NCBI RefSeq assembly: GCF_051020955.1 | Contig: NW_027476251.1 | Coordinates: forward strand, 124,001-188,000 | DNA length: 64,000 nt | Direction of reading: 5' to 3' | From: Megalopta genalis | Taxonomy: Eukaryota; Arthropoda; Insecta; Hymenoptera; Halictidae | Part shown: positions 41,514 through 52,964 of the stretch, piece by piece | Numbering within the stretch: the stretch's first letter is position 1 | Layout: each line of letters begins with the position of its first letter | Notes under the pieces: model-generated | Databases searched by the model: none | What the model saw: the letters and a program-made list of their open reading frames with translations, nothing else | What the model was told of the DNA's origin: nothing | Position numbers and translations under genes: made by a program

Positions 41514-43877
41514 ACATGATTTAGCTTCAAATCAATGCGATGTAGAAGGTTTAGCTTCAAATCCATGCGATACACAAGATTTAGCTTCAAATCAATTCGA
41601 TGTAGAAGGTTCAGCTTCAAATCCATGCGACACAAATGATTTAGCTTCAAATACTTGCGATATAAGTGATATAGCTTCAAAAGCAGGAGGAACAAACGAG
41701 GTAGCTTCAATTCTATGCGAAACATATGAATTAGCTTCAAATCAATGCGAAGTAGAAGGCTTAGCTTCAAATCCATGCGAAACGAATGATTTAGCATCAA
41801 ATATAGCTTGAAATGCAGGCGAAACAAACGAGTTAGCTTCAGATCCATGCGAAATACATGATTTAGCTTCGAAAAAAATTCGAAGTAGAAGGCTTTGCTT
41901 CAAATCCCAGCGAGACACATGATTTAGCTTGAAATCAGTGCGAAGTAGAAGGCTCAGCTTCAAATCGATGCGAATCTAATAGTTCGGCTTCAGATTCTTG
42001 TGAAATACATGATTTAGATTCAACTGCATGTGAAACAAACGTGTTAGCTTCAAATCCACGAGAAACAGATGATTTAGCTTCAAATCAATGCGAAGTAGAA
42101 GGCGTAGCTTCAAATCCATGCGGAACAAATGGTTATGCTTCAAAAACTTGTGATATAAGTGATATAGATTCAACTGCAGTTGAAACAAATGAGATAGCTT
42201 CAAATCCATGCAAAACACATGATTAAGCTTCTAAACAGTGCGAAGTAGAAAGCTTAGCTTCAAATCCATGCGAAACACACGATTTAGCTTCAAATCAATG
42301 CGATGTAGAAGGTTTAGATTCAAATCCATGCGAAACAAATGATTGTGTTTCAAACACTTGGGATATAGGTGATATAGCTTCAAGTGCATGCGAAACAAAC
42401 GAGTTACCTTCAAATCAACGCGAAACACATGATTTAGCTTCAAATCAATGCGATGTAGAAGGTTCAGCTTCTAATCCATGCGAAACAAATGATTTAGCTT
42501 CAAATCAATGCGAAGTAGAAGACTTATCTTCAAATCCATGCGAATCAAATGGTTTAGCTACAAATATTTGTGATATACATTATCTAGCTACAACTGCATG
42601 CGAAACAAACGAGTTAGCCTCAAATCCATGCGAAACACATGATTTAGCTTAAATCAGTGTGAAGTAGAAGGCTTAGCATCAAATCCCATGCGAATCAAAT
42701 GGTTTAGATACAAATACTTGAAATATACATGATTTAGCTTCAACTGCATGCGACACAAACGAGTTAGCTTCAAATCCATGCGAAACACATGATTCAGCTG
42801 CGAATCATTGCGATGTAGAAGGTTTAGCCTCAAATCCATGCCAAACACTTGATTTAGCTTCAAATCCATGGGATGTAGGAGGTTTAGCTTCAAATCCATG
42901 AGAAACAAATGATTTAGCTTCAGTTACTTGCGATATAAGTGATATAGCTTCAACTGCATGCAAAACAAACGAGTTACCTTCAAATCCACGCGAAACACAT
43001 GATTTAGCTTCAAATCAATGCGATGTAGAAGGTTTAGCTTCAAATCCATGCGAAACACATGATTTAGCTTCAAATCAATGCGATGTAGAAGGTTTAGATT
43101 CAAATCCAAGCGAAACACATATGATTTAGCTTCAAATACTTGCGATATAAATGAAGTAACTTCAAATGCTGAGGATACAATCAAGTTAGATTCAAATCCA
43201 TGCAAAACACATGATTAAGCTTCAAATCCATGGTCAACACATGATTTAGGTTCATTGTCATGGTAAACACATGATTTAGCTTCACATACATGCGAAACAA
43301 ATGGTTTAGCTTCAAATACTTGTCGTATACATGATATAGCTCCAACTGCATGCTAAACAAACGAGCTAGCTTCAAATCCATGCGAAACACATGATTTAGC
43401 TTCAAATCAATGCGATGTAGAAGGTTTACCTTCAAATCCATGCAAAACACGTGATTTAGCTTCCTATTAATGCGAAGTAGAAGGCTTTGCTTCAAATCTA
43501 TGCGAAACGAATGGTTTAGCTTCAAATACTTGTGATATACATTATCTAGCTACAACTGCATACGAAAGGAACGAGTTAGCTTCAAATCCATGCGAAACAC
43601 ATGATTTAGCTTCAAATCAATGCGATGTAGAAGGTTTAGCTTCAAATCCATGCGATACACAAGATTTAGCTTCAAATCAATGCGATGTAGAAGGTTCAGC
43701 TTCAAATCGATGCAAATCTAATAGTCCGGCTTCAAATTCTTGTGAAATACATGATTTAACTTCAACTGCATGTGAAACAAACGTGTTAGCTTCAAATCCA
43801 AGCGAAACAGATGATTTAGCTTCAAATCAATGCGAAGTAGAAGGCGTAGCTTCAACTCCGCGCGGAACATATGGTTA
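41514..43877. repeat. Triplicated segment, copy 1 (also at 46567 and 61637)
   Basis: This recurs at offset 5053 (46567-48761, match to about 43708) and at offset 20123 (61637-64000, match to the window end). Shared rare features are the caaatcccagcgagac unit, the caaacttgtgatataagtg-type unit, a truncated unit cttaaatcagtgtg and gcatgctaaacaaacgag. The third copy runs past the window edge, so its end is unknown. Confidence 0.88.
41867..41885. repeat. Perfect hairpin cttcgaa-A5-ttcgaag, copy 1
   Basis: Seven-base perfect inverted arms flank five A residues, formed where part of a 30-bp unit has been lost. The same hairpin occurs at 57738-57756 and 61990-62008. It looks like a deletion joint rather than a designed element; it has no terminator-like T-run. 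Confidence 0.78.
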
Positions 43878-44236
43878 TGCTTCAAAAACTTGCGATATAA
43901 GTCATATAGATTCAATATGCAGGCGAAAAAAACGATTCAGCTTCAAATCCAAGGGAAACGCATGATTTAACTTCAAATCAATGCGAAGTAAAAGGGTTAG
44001 CTTCAAATCCATGCGAAACGAATGGTTTAGCTTCAAATACTTGTGATATACATTATTTAGATTTAACTGCATGCGCAACGAACGAGTTAGCTTCAAATCC
44101 ATGCGAAACACATGATTTAGCTGCAAATCAATGCGAAGTAGAAGGCTTAGCTACAAATCCATGCCAAACAAATGGTTTAGCTACAAATACTTGTGATATA
44201 CATTATTTAGCTACAACTGCATGCGAAACAAAGGAG

Positions 44237-44262
44237 TTTTAATCACGATTTTTAAACACACG
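44237..44262. repeat. Aberrant unit: replaced patch, copy 2
   Basis: This is identical in sequence and flanks to the patch at 23301-23326, 20.9 kb away. The surrounding units match too: the gccaaacaaatgg unit upstream and the gatctagaatgttcagc unit downstream. The shared rare lesion shows that the two places descend from one damaged copy by long-range duplication or conversion. Confidence 0.85.
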
Positions 44263-45482
44263 ATTTGGCTTCAAATCAATGCGATGTAGAAGGTTTAGCT
44301 TCAAATCCATGCGATACACAAGATTTAGCTTCAAATCAATGCGATCTAGAATGTTCAGCTTCAAATCCATGCGACACATATGATTTAGCTTCAAATACTT
44401 GCGATATAAGTGATATAGCTTCAAAAGCAGGAGGAACAAACGAGGTAGCTTCAATTCCATGCGAAACACATTATTTAGCTGCAAATCAGTGCGAAGTAGT
44501 AGACTCATGTTCAAATCAATGCGATTCAAATGGTTCATCTTCAAATACTTGTGAAAGACATGATTTAGCTTAAACTGCATGCGAAACAAACGAGCTAGCT
44601 TCAAGTCCATGCGAAACACGTGATTTAGCTTCAAATCAATGCGATGTAGAAGGTTTAGCTTTAAATCCATGCGATACACAAGATTTAGCTTCAAATCAAT
44701 GCGATGTAGAAGGTTTAGCTTCAAATCCATGCGAAACGCATGATTTAGCTTCAAATACTTGCGAATATAAGGGATACAGCTTCAAATGCATGCGAAACAA
44801 ACGAGAAAGCTTCAAATACTTGCGATATATATGAAACAGCTTCAAATGCAGACAAAACAAACGTGTTAGCTTCACATCCGTGCGAAACACATGATTTAGC
44901 TAGATATCCAAGGGAAACACATGATTTAGCTTCAAATCAATGCGAAGTAGAAGGCTTATCTTCAAATTTCTTGCGATACAAATCGTTTAGCTTCAAATGC
45001 AGGCGAAACAAACGAGTTAGCTTCAGATCCATGCGAAATACATGATTTAGCTTCAAATCAATTCGAAGTAGAAGGCTTTGCTTCAAATCCAAACGAGACA
45101 CATGATCTAGCTTCAAATCAGTGCGAAGTAGAAGGCTTAGCTTCAAATCCATGCGAAACACACGATTTAGCTTCAAATCAATGCGATGTAGAAGGTTTAG
45201 ATTCAAATCCATGCGAAACAAATGATTTAGCTTCAGATACTTGTGATATAAGTGATATAGATTCAACTGCATGCGAAAAAAATGATTCAGCTTCAAATCC
45301 AAGGGAAACGCATGATTTAACTTCAAATCAATGCGAAGTAAAAGGGTTAGCTTCAAATCCATGCGAAACGAATGATTTAGCATCAAATACTTGCGAATAT
45401 AAGTGAGATAGCTTCACATCCAGGCGAAACAAACGAGTTAGCTTCAAATACTTGCGATATAAGTGATATAGCTTCATTATAT

Positions 45483-45517
45483 AGTATAGTGGTTTAGCCT
45501 CAAATCCATACTATACT
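45483..45517. repeat. AT-rich inverted repeat, copy 3
   Basis: The same arms and spacer at offset 6372 from copy 1, inside the 44384-45787 duplicate of 38012-39415. The following unit differs by one base (caattcgatg here, caattcgacg in copies 1 and 2). Confidence 0.8.
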
Positions 45518-46566
45518 CAGGATTTAGCTTCAAATCAATTCGATGTAGAAAGTTCAGCTTCAAGTCCATGCGACACATATGATTTAGCTTGAAATACTTG
45601 CGATATAAGTGATATAGCTTCAAAAGCAGGGGAAACAAACGAGGTAGCTTCAGTTCTATGCGAAACAAATGATTTAGCTTCAAATCAATACGAAACACAT
45701 GATTTAGCTTCAAATACTTGCGATATAAGTGATATAGATTCAAATACAGGCGAAACGAACGAGTTAGCTTCAAATCCATGAGAAACACATGATTCATTTG
45801 CAAATCAATGCGATGTAGAAGGTTTAGCTTCAAATCCATGCGAAACAAATGATTTAGCTTCAAATCAATGCGAAGTACAAGGCTTAGGTTCAAATCCATG
45901 CGAAACAAATGGTTTAGCTACAAATAATGGTGATATACATTATTTAGCTACAACTGCATGCGAAACAAACAAGTTAGCTTCAAATCCATGCGAAACACAT
46001 GATTTAGCTTCAAATCAATGCGATGTAGAAGGTTTAGCTTCAAATCCATGCGATACACAAGATTTAGCTTCAAATCAATTCGATGTAGAAGGTTCAGCTT
46101 CAAATCCATGCGACACAAATGATTTAGCTTCAAATACTTGCGATATAAGTGATATAGCTTCAAAAGCAGGAGGAACAAACGAGGTAGCTTCAATTCTATG
46201 CGAAACATATGATTTAGCTTCAAATCAATGCGAAGTAGAAGGCTTAGCTTCAAATCCATGCGAAACAAATGGTTTAGTTACAAATACTTGTGATATACAA
46301 TATTTAGCTACAACTGCATGCGAAACATACGAGTTACCTTCAAATCCTCGCGAAACACATGATTTAGCTTCAAATCAATGCGATGTAGAAGGTTTAGCTT
46401 CAAATCCATGCGAAACAAATGATTTAGCTTCAAATCAATGCGAAGTAGAAGGCTTAGCTTCAAATCCATGCGAAACAAATGGTTTAGCTACAATTACTTG
46501 TGATATACATTATTTAGCTACAACTGCATGCGAAACAAACAAGTTAGCTTCAAATCCATGCGAAAC

Positions 46567-48761
46567 ACATGATTTAGCTTCAAATCAATGCGATGTAGAA
46601 GGTTTAGATTCAAATCCATGCGATACACAAGATTTAGCTTCAAATCAATTCGATGTATAAGGTTCAGCTTCAAATCCATGCGACACATATGATTCAGCTT
46701 CAAATACTTGCGATATAAGTGATATAGCTTCAAAAACAGGAGGAACAAACGAGGTAGCTTCAATTCTATGCGAAACATATGAATTAGCTTCAAATCAATG
46801 CGAAGTAGAAGGCTTAGCTTCAAATCCATGCGAAACGAATGATTTAGCATCAAATATAGCTTGAAATGCAGGCGAAACAAACGAGTTAGCTTCAGATCCA
46901 TGCGAAATACATGATTTAGCTTCAAAAAAAATTCGAAGTAGAAGGCTTTGCTTCAAATCCCAGCGAGACACATGATTTAGCTTGAAATCAGTGCGAAGTA
47001 GAAGGCTCAGCTTCAAATCGATGCGAATCTAATAGTTCGGCTTCAGATTCTTGTGAAATACATGATTTAGATTCAACTGCATGTGAAACAAACGTGTTAG
47101 CTTCAAATCCACGAGAAACAGATGATTTAGCTTCAAATCAATGCGAAGTAGAAGGCGTAGCTTCAAATCCATGCGGAACAAATGGTTATGCTTCAAAAAC
47201 TTGTGATATAAGTGATATAGATTCAACTGCAGTTGAAACAAATGAGATAGCTTCAAATCCATGCAAAACACATGATTAAGCTTCTAAACAGTGCGAAGTA
47301 GAAAGCTTAGCTTCAAATCCATGCGAAACACACGATTTAGCTTCAAATCAATGCGATGTAGAAGGTTTAGTTTCAAATCCATGCGAAACAAATGATTGTG
47401 TTTCAAACACTTGGGATATAGGTGATATAGCTTCAAGTGCATGCGAAACAAACGAGTTACCTTCAAATCAACGCGAAACACATGATTTAGCTTCAAATCA
47501 ATGCGATGTAGAAGGTTCAGCTTCTAATCCATGCGAAACAAATGATTTAGCTTCAAATCAATGCGAAGTAGAAGACTTATCTTCAAATCCATGCGAATCA
47601 AATGGTTTAGCTACAAATATTTGTGATATACATTATCTAGCTACAACTGCATGCGAAACAAACGAGTTAGCCTCAAATCCATGCGAAACACATGATTTAG
47701 CTTAAATCAGTGTGAAGTAGAAGGCTTAGCATCAAATCCCATGCGAATCAAATGGTTTAGATACAAATACTTGAAATATACATGATTTAGCTTCAACTGC
47801 ATGCGACACAAACGAGTTAGCTTCAAATCCATGCGAAACACATGATTCAGCTGCGAATCATTGCGATGTAGAAGGTTTAGCCTCAAATCCATGCCAAACA
47901 CTTGATTTAGCTTCAAATCCATGGGATGTAGGAGGTTTAGCTTCAAATCCATGAGAAACAAATGATTTAGCTTCAGATACTTGCGATATAAGTGATATAG
48001 CTTCAACTGCATGCAAAACAAACGAGTTACCTTCAAATCCACGCGAAACACATGATTTAGCTTCAAATCAATGCGATGTAGAAGGTTTAGCTTCAAATCC
48101 ATGCGAAACACATGATTTAGCTTCAAATCAATGCGATGTAGAAGGTTTAGCTTCAAATCCAAGCGAAACACATATGATTTAGCTTCAAATACTTGCGATA
48201 TAAATGAAGTAACTTCAAATGCTGAGGATACAATCAAGTTAGATTCAAATCCATGCAAAACACATGATTAAGCTTCAAATCCATGGTCAACACATGATTT
48301 AGGTTCATTGTCATGGTAAACACATGATTTAGCTTCACATACATGCGAAACAAATGGTTTAGCTTCAAATACTTGTCGTATACATGATATAGCTCCAACT
48401 GCATGCTAAACAAACGAGCTAGCTTCAAATCCATGCGAAACACATGATTTAGCTTCAAATCAATGCGATGTAGAAGGTTTACCTTCAAATCCATGCAAAA
48501 CACGTGATTTAGCTTCCTATTAATGCGAAGTAGAAGGCTTTGCTTCAAATCTATGCGAAACAAATGGTTTAGCTTCAAATACTTGTGATATACATTATCT
48601 AGCTACAACTGCATACGAAAGGAACGAGTTAGCTTCAAATCCATGCGAAACACATGATTTAGCTTCAAATCAATGCGATGTAGAAGGTTTAGCTTCAAAT
48701 CCATGCGATACACAAGATTTAGCTTCAAATCAATGCGATGTAGAAGGTTCAGCTTCAAATC
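46567..48761. repeat. Triplicated segment, copy 2
   Basis: This is the counterpart of 41514-43708 at offset 5053. It ends where ggttcagcttcaaatcc replaces ggttcagcttcaaatcg. Private differences include tttcaaatcc at 47370 (gattcaaatcc in copies 1 and 3) and loss of one arm base of the A-loop hairpin at 46920. Confidence 0.87.
46920..46938. repeat. Decayed form of the A-loop hairpin
   Basis: The sequence reads cttcaaaaaaaattcgaag. The g of the left arm has become a, which breaks the pairing with the right arm. Intact counterparts are at 41867, 57738 and 61990. Either this copy mutated or the others gained the base. Confidence 0.75.
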
Positions 48762-49589
48762 CATGCGACACATATGATTTAGCTTCAAATCCATGGGATG
48801 TAGAAGGTTTAGCTTCAAATCCATGAGAAACAAATGATTTAGCTTCACATACTTGCGATATAATTGATATAGCCTCAAAAGCTGGAGGAACAAACGAGGT
48901 AGCTTCAAATCAATGCGAAACACATGATTTAGCTTCAAGTCAATGCGATGTAGAAGGTTTAGCTTCAAATCCATGCCAAACACATGATTTAGCTTCAAAT
49001 CCATGGGATGTAGAAGGTTTAGCTTCAAATCCATGCGGAAAACATTATTTAGCTGCAAATCAGTGCGAAGTAGAAGGCTCAGGTTCAAATCGATGCGATT
49101 CAAATGGTTCATCTTCAAATACTTGTGAAAGACATGATTTCGCTTCAACTGCATGCGAAACAAACGAGTTAGCTTCAAATCAATGCGATGTAGAAAGTTT
49201 AGCTTCAAATCCATGCGACACATATTATTAAGCTTCAAATACTTGCGATATAAGTGATATACCTTCAAAAGCTGGAGGAACAAACGAGGTAGCTTCAATT
49301 CCATGCGAAACATATGATTTAGCTTCAAATCAATGCGAAGTAGAAGGCTTAGCTTCAAATCCGAGCAAAACAAATGGTTTAGCTACAAATACTTGTAATA
49401 TACATTATTTAGCTACAAACTGCATGCAAAACAAACGAGTTAGCTTCAAATCAATGTGAAACACACGATTTAGCTTCAAATCAATACGAAGTAGAAGACT
49501 TAGCTTCAAATCCATGCGAAACAAATATGGTTTGGCTTCAAATACTTGCGATATAAATGAAGTAACTTCAAATGCAGAGGATACAATCA
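48762..49589. repeat. Units specific to this stretch, transition to the degenerate zone
   Basis: This is a mosaic of ordinary units that does not follow one offset to any other part I compared. It contains a continuous minus-strand open frame at 48603-49373 (256 residues of the decapeptide repeat) and register breaks such as aaacaaatatggtttggc near 49517. I do not regard the frame as a gene. Confidence 0.7.
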
Positions 49590-52214
49590 AGTTAGCTTCA
49601 AAACCATGCAAAACACATGATTTAGCTGGAAATCAATGCGATGTGGAATGTTTAGCTCCAAATCCATGCGAAACAAATGATTTAGCATCAGATACTTGTT
49701 ATATAAGTGATATAGCTCCAAATGTAGGGGTATCAAACGAGTGAGCTTCAAATCCATGCAAAACACATTATTAAGCTGCAAATCAGTGCGATGAAGAATG
49801 TTTAGATTCAAATCCATGCGAAAAAAATGTTTTAGCTTCAGATACTTGCGATATAAGTGGTATAGCTTCAAATGCAAGAGGAACGAACGAGATAGCTTCA
49901 AATCCATGCGAAACACATGATTTATCTTCAAATAAATGAGAAGTAGAAGCCATTGCTTCAAATACATGAGAAACAATTGATTTAGATTCAGATACTTGCG
50001 ATATAAGTGATATAGCTTCAAATGCAGGGGAAACAAACAAGTTAGCTTCAAATCCATGCAAAACACATGATTTAGCTTCAAATCAATACGATGTAGAAGG
50101 TTTAGCTTCAAATCCATGTGAAACAAATGATTGAGCTTCAAACACTTGGGATAAAGGTGATATAGCTTCAACTGCATGCGAAACAAACGAGTTACCTTCA
50201 AATCCACGCGAAACACATGAATTGGTTCAAATGAATGCGATGTAGAAGGTTTAGCTTCAAATCCAAGCGAAACACATGATTTAGCTTCAAATAGTTGCGA
50301 TATAAGTGATATAGATTCAAATACAGGCGAAACGAACGAGTTAGCTTCAAATCCATGCGAAACACATGATTCATTTGCAAATCAATGCGATGTAGAAGGT
50401 TCAGCTTCAAATCCATGCAAAACACGTGATTTAGCTTCCAATTAATGCGAAGTAGAAGGCTTAGCTTCAAATCCATGCGAAACAAATGATTTGGCTACAA
50501 ATACTTGTGATATACATTATTTAGGATACAACTGCATGCGAAACAAACGAGTTAGCTTCAAATCCATGCGAAACGCATGATTTAGCTTCAAATCAATGCG
50601 ATGTAGAAGGTTTAGCTTCAAATCCATGCGAAACAAATGATTGAGCTTCAAACACTTGGGATATAGGTGGTATAGCTTCAACTGCGTGCGAAACAAACGA
50701 GTTACCTTCAAATCCATGCGAAGCGAATGATTTAGCTTCAAATACTTGCAGTATAATTGGTAGAGCTTCAAATGCATGCGAAACAAGCGAGTTATCTTCG
50801 AGTCCAAGCGAAACACATGATTTAGCTTCAAATTAATGCGAAGTAGAAGGGGTAGCTTCAAATCCATGCGAATCTAATGGTTCGGCTTCAAATACTTGTG
50901 AAAAACATGATTTAGATTCAAAATCATGCGAAACACATGGTTTAGCTTAATATTGATGCGAAACGAATGGTTCAGCTCCAAATACTTGTGATATACGTGA
51001 TTTAGCTTCAACTGCATGTGAAACAAACGTGTTAGCTTAAACTCCAAGCGAAACACATGATTTAGCTTCAAATCAATTCGAAGTAAAAGGTTTAACTTCA
51101 AATCCGTGCGAAGGAAATGATTTAGCTTCCGATAATTGCGATATAAGTGATATAGCTTCAATGCAGGCGAAACAAACGAGTTAGCTTCAAATCGATGCAA
51201 AACAAATGATTCAGCTTCAAATCAATGCTATGTAGTAGGTTTAGCATCAAATCCATGCGGAACAAATGATTTAGCTTCAGATACTTGCGATGTAAGTGAT
51301 ATAGTTTCAAATGGAGGCGAAACAAACGAGATAGCATCAAATCCATGCGAAACACATGATTTAGCTGCAAATCAATGCGATGTAGAAGGTTTAGCTTCAA
51401 ATCCACTCGATGTAGAAGGTTTAGCTTCAAATCCATGCCAAACAAATGATTTAGCTTCAAATCAATGCGAAGTAGAAGGCTTAGTTTCAAATCCATGCGA
51501 AACAAATGATTTAGCATCAGATACTTGTTATATAAGTGATATAGCTCCAAATGTTCGGGGAAACAAACGAGTTAGCTTCAAATCCATGCAAAACACATTA
51601 TTGAGCTGAAAATCAGTGCGATGTAGAAGGTTTAGCTTCAAATCCATGCGAAAAGAATGATTTAGCTTCAGATACTTGCGATATAAGTGGTATAGCTTCA
51701 AATGCAAGAGGAACGAACGAGATAGCTTCAAATCCATGCGAAACGCATGATTTATATTCAAATCAATGAGAAGTAGAAGGCTTTGCTTCAAATACATGAG
51801 AAACAATTGATTTAGATTCAGATACTTGCGATATAAGTGATATAGCTTCAAATGCAGGGGAAACAAACAAGTTAGCTTCAAATCCATGCGAAACACATGA
51901 TTTAGCTTCAAATCAATACGATGTAGAAGGCTTAGATTCAAATCCATGCGAAACACATGGTTCAGCTGCAAATCAAGGCGATGTAGAAGGTTTAGCTTCA
52001 AATCCATGCCAAACACATGATTTAGCTACATATCCAAGGGATGTAGAAGGTTTAGCTTCAAATCCATGCGAGACACATTATTGAGGTGCAAATCAGTGCG
52101 AAATAGAAGGCTCAGGTTCAAAGCCATGCGATTCTAATGGTTCATCTTCAAATACTTGTAAAAGACATGATTTAACTTCAACTGCATGCGAAACAAACGA
52201 GTTACCTTCAAATC

Positions 52215-52245
52215 CACACAATTGCTTTAGCACAGGAACTTGCGG
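52215..52245. repeat. Singular divergent unit
   Basis: Between ttcaaatccacaca and ggtataagtgatattgc the window has its only run reading attgctttagcacaggaact. The unit is about the right length but keeps little of the variable half, and the constant half is altered to ctttagcacagg. It is probably a heavily mutated unit; a small insertion is the alternative. Confidence 0.6.
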
Positions 52246-52328
52246 TATAAGTGATATTGCTTCAAATGCAGGGGAAACAAACGAGTTAGCTTCAAATCCA
52301 TGAAAACACACGATTTAGCTTCAATTCA

Positions 52329-52964
52329 ATGCCAAGTAGAAGGCTTAGCTTCAAATCCATGCGAATCAATTGTTTAGCTGCAAATACTTGTGATATACAT
52401 GATTTAGTTTCAACTGCATGCGAAACAAACGAGTTAGCTTCAAATCCATTCGAAACACAATATTTAACGTCACATCAATGCGAAGTAGAAGGCAGTGCTT
52501 CAAATCCATGCGATACACATGGTTTAGCTTCAAATACTTGTGATATACATGATTTAGCTTCAAATGCATTCGAAGCAAACGAGTTAGCTCCAAATCCAAG
52601 CGAAACACATGATTTAGCTTCAAATACTTGCGATATAAGTGATATAGTTTCAAATGCAGGCGAAACGAACGAGTTAGATTCAAATCCATGCGAAACACAT
52701 GATTCAGCTGCAAATCAATGCAATGTAGAAGGTTTAGATTCAAATCCATGCCAAACACATGATTTAGCTTCAAATCCATGGGATGTAGAAGGTTTAGCTT
52801 CAAATCCATGGGATGTAGAAGGTTTAGCTTCAAATCCATGCGAAACACATGATTTAGATGCAAATCAATGCGACGTAGAAGGCTTAGCTCCAAATCCATG
52901 CGAAACGAATGATTTAGCTTCAAATACTTGCGAATATAAGGGATACAGCTTCAAATGCATGTGA
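52329..52964 (+). other. Longest plus-strand open frame (211 codons), judged not a gene
   Basis: After an N-terminal frame change it reads as LASNxCxxxx decapeptides, with a cysteine at a fixed place in most units. It is the clearest display of the five-unit order TCDIHD, TACETNE, PFETQY, QCEVEG, PCDTHG. It is overlapped antisense by the 185-codon frame 52366-52923. Differences between units mostly change the residue rather than being silent, so no purifying selection on this frame is apparent. Confidence 0.45.

Larger units (their letters stand above)
37337..41534. repeat. 2099-bp tandem pair, nearly identical
   Basis: Copies are about 37337-39435 and 39436-41534, at constant offset 2099 (38324 to 40423, 38491 to 40590, 38565 to 40664). 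Frames inside decode identically except for scattered changes, for example aaatccaagg at 37510 against aaatccatgg at 39609. The length is 70 units minus one base. Each copy contains the AT-rich inverted repeat described separately. The high identity marks a recent event. Confidence 0.9.
43878..46566. repeat. Composite of 33.4-34.7 kb and 38.0-39.4 kb material
   Basis: About 43683-44640 matches 33400-34720 (offsets 10283 and 9920-9922). About 44384-45787 matches 38012-39415 (offset 6372). About 45790-46566 is made of ordinary units, including two stretches ending in caaataatggtgatatac and caattacttgtgatatac that introduce a near-copy of the next triplicated segment. No gene is visible. Confidence 0.8.
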
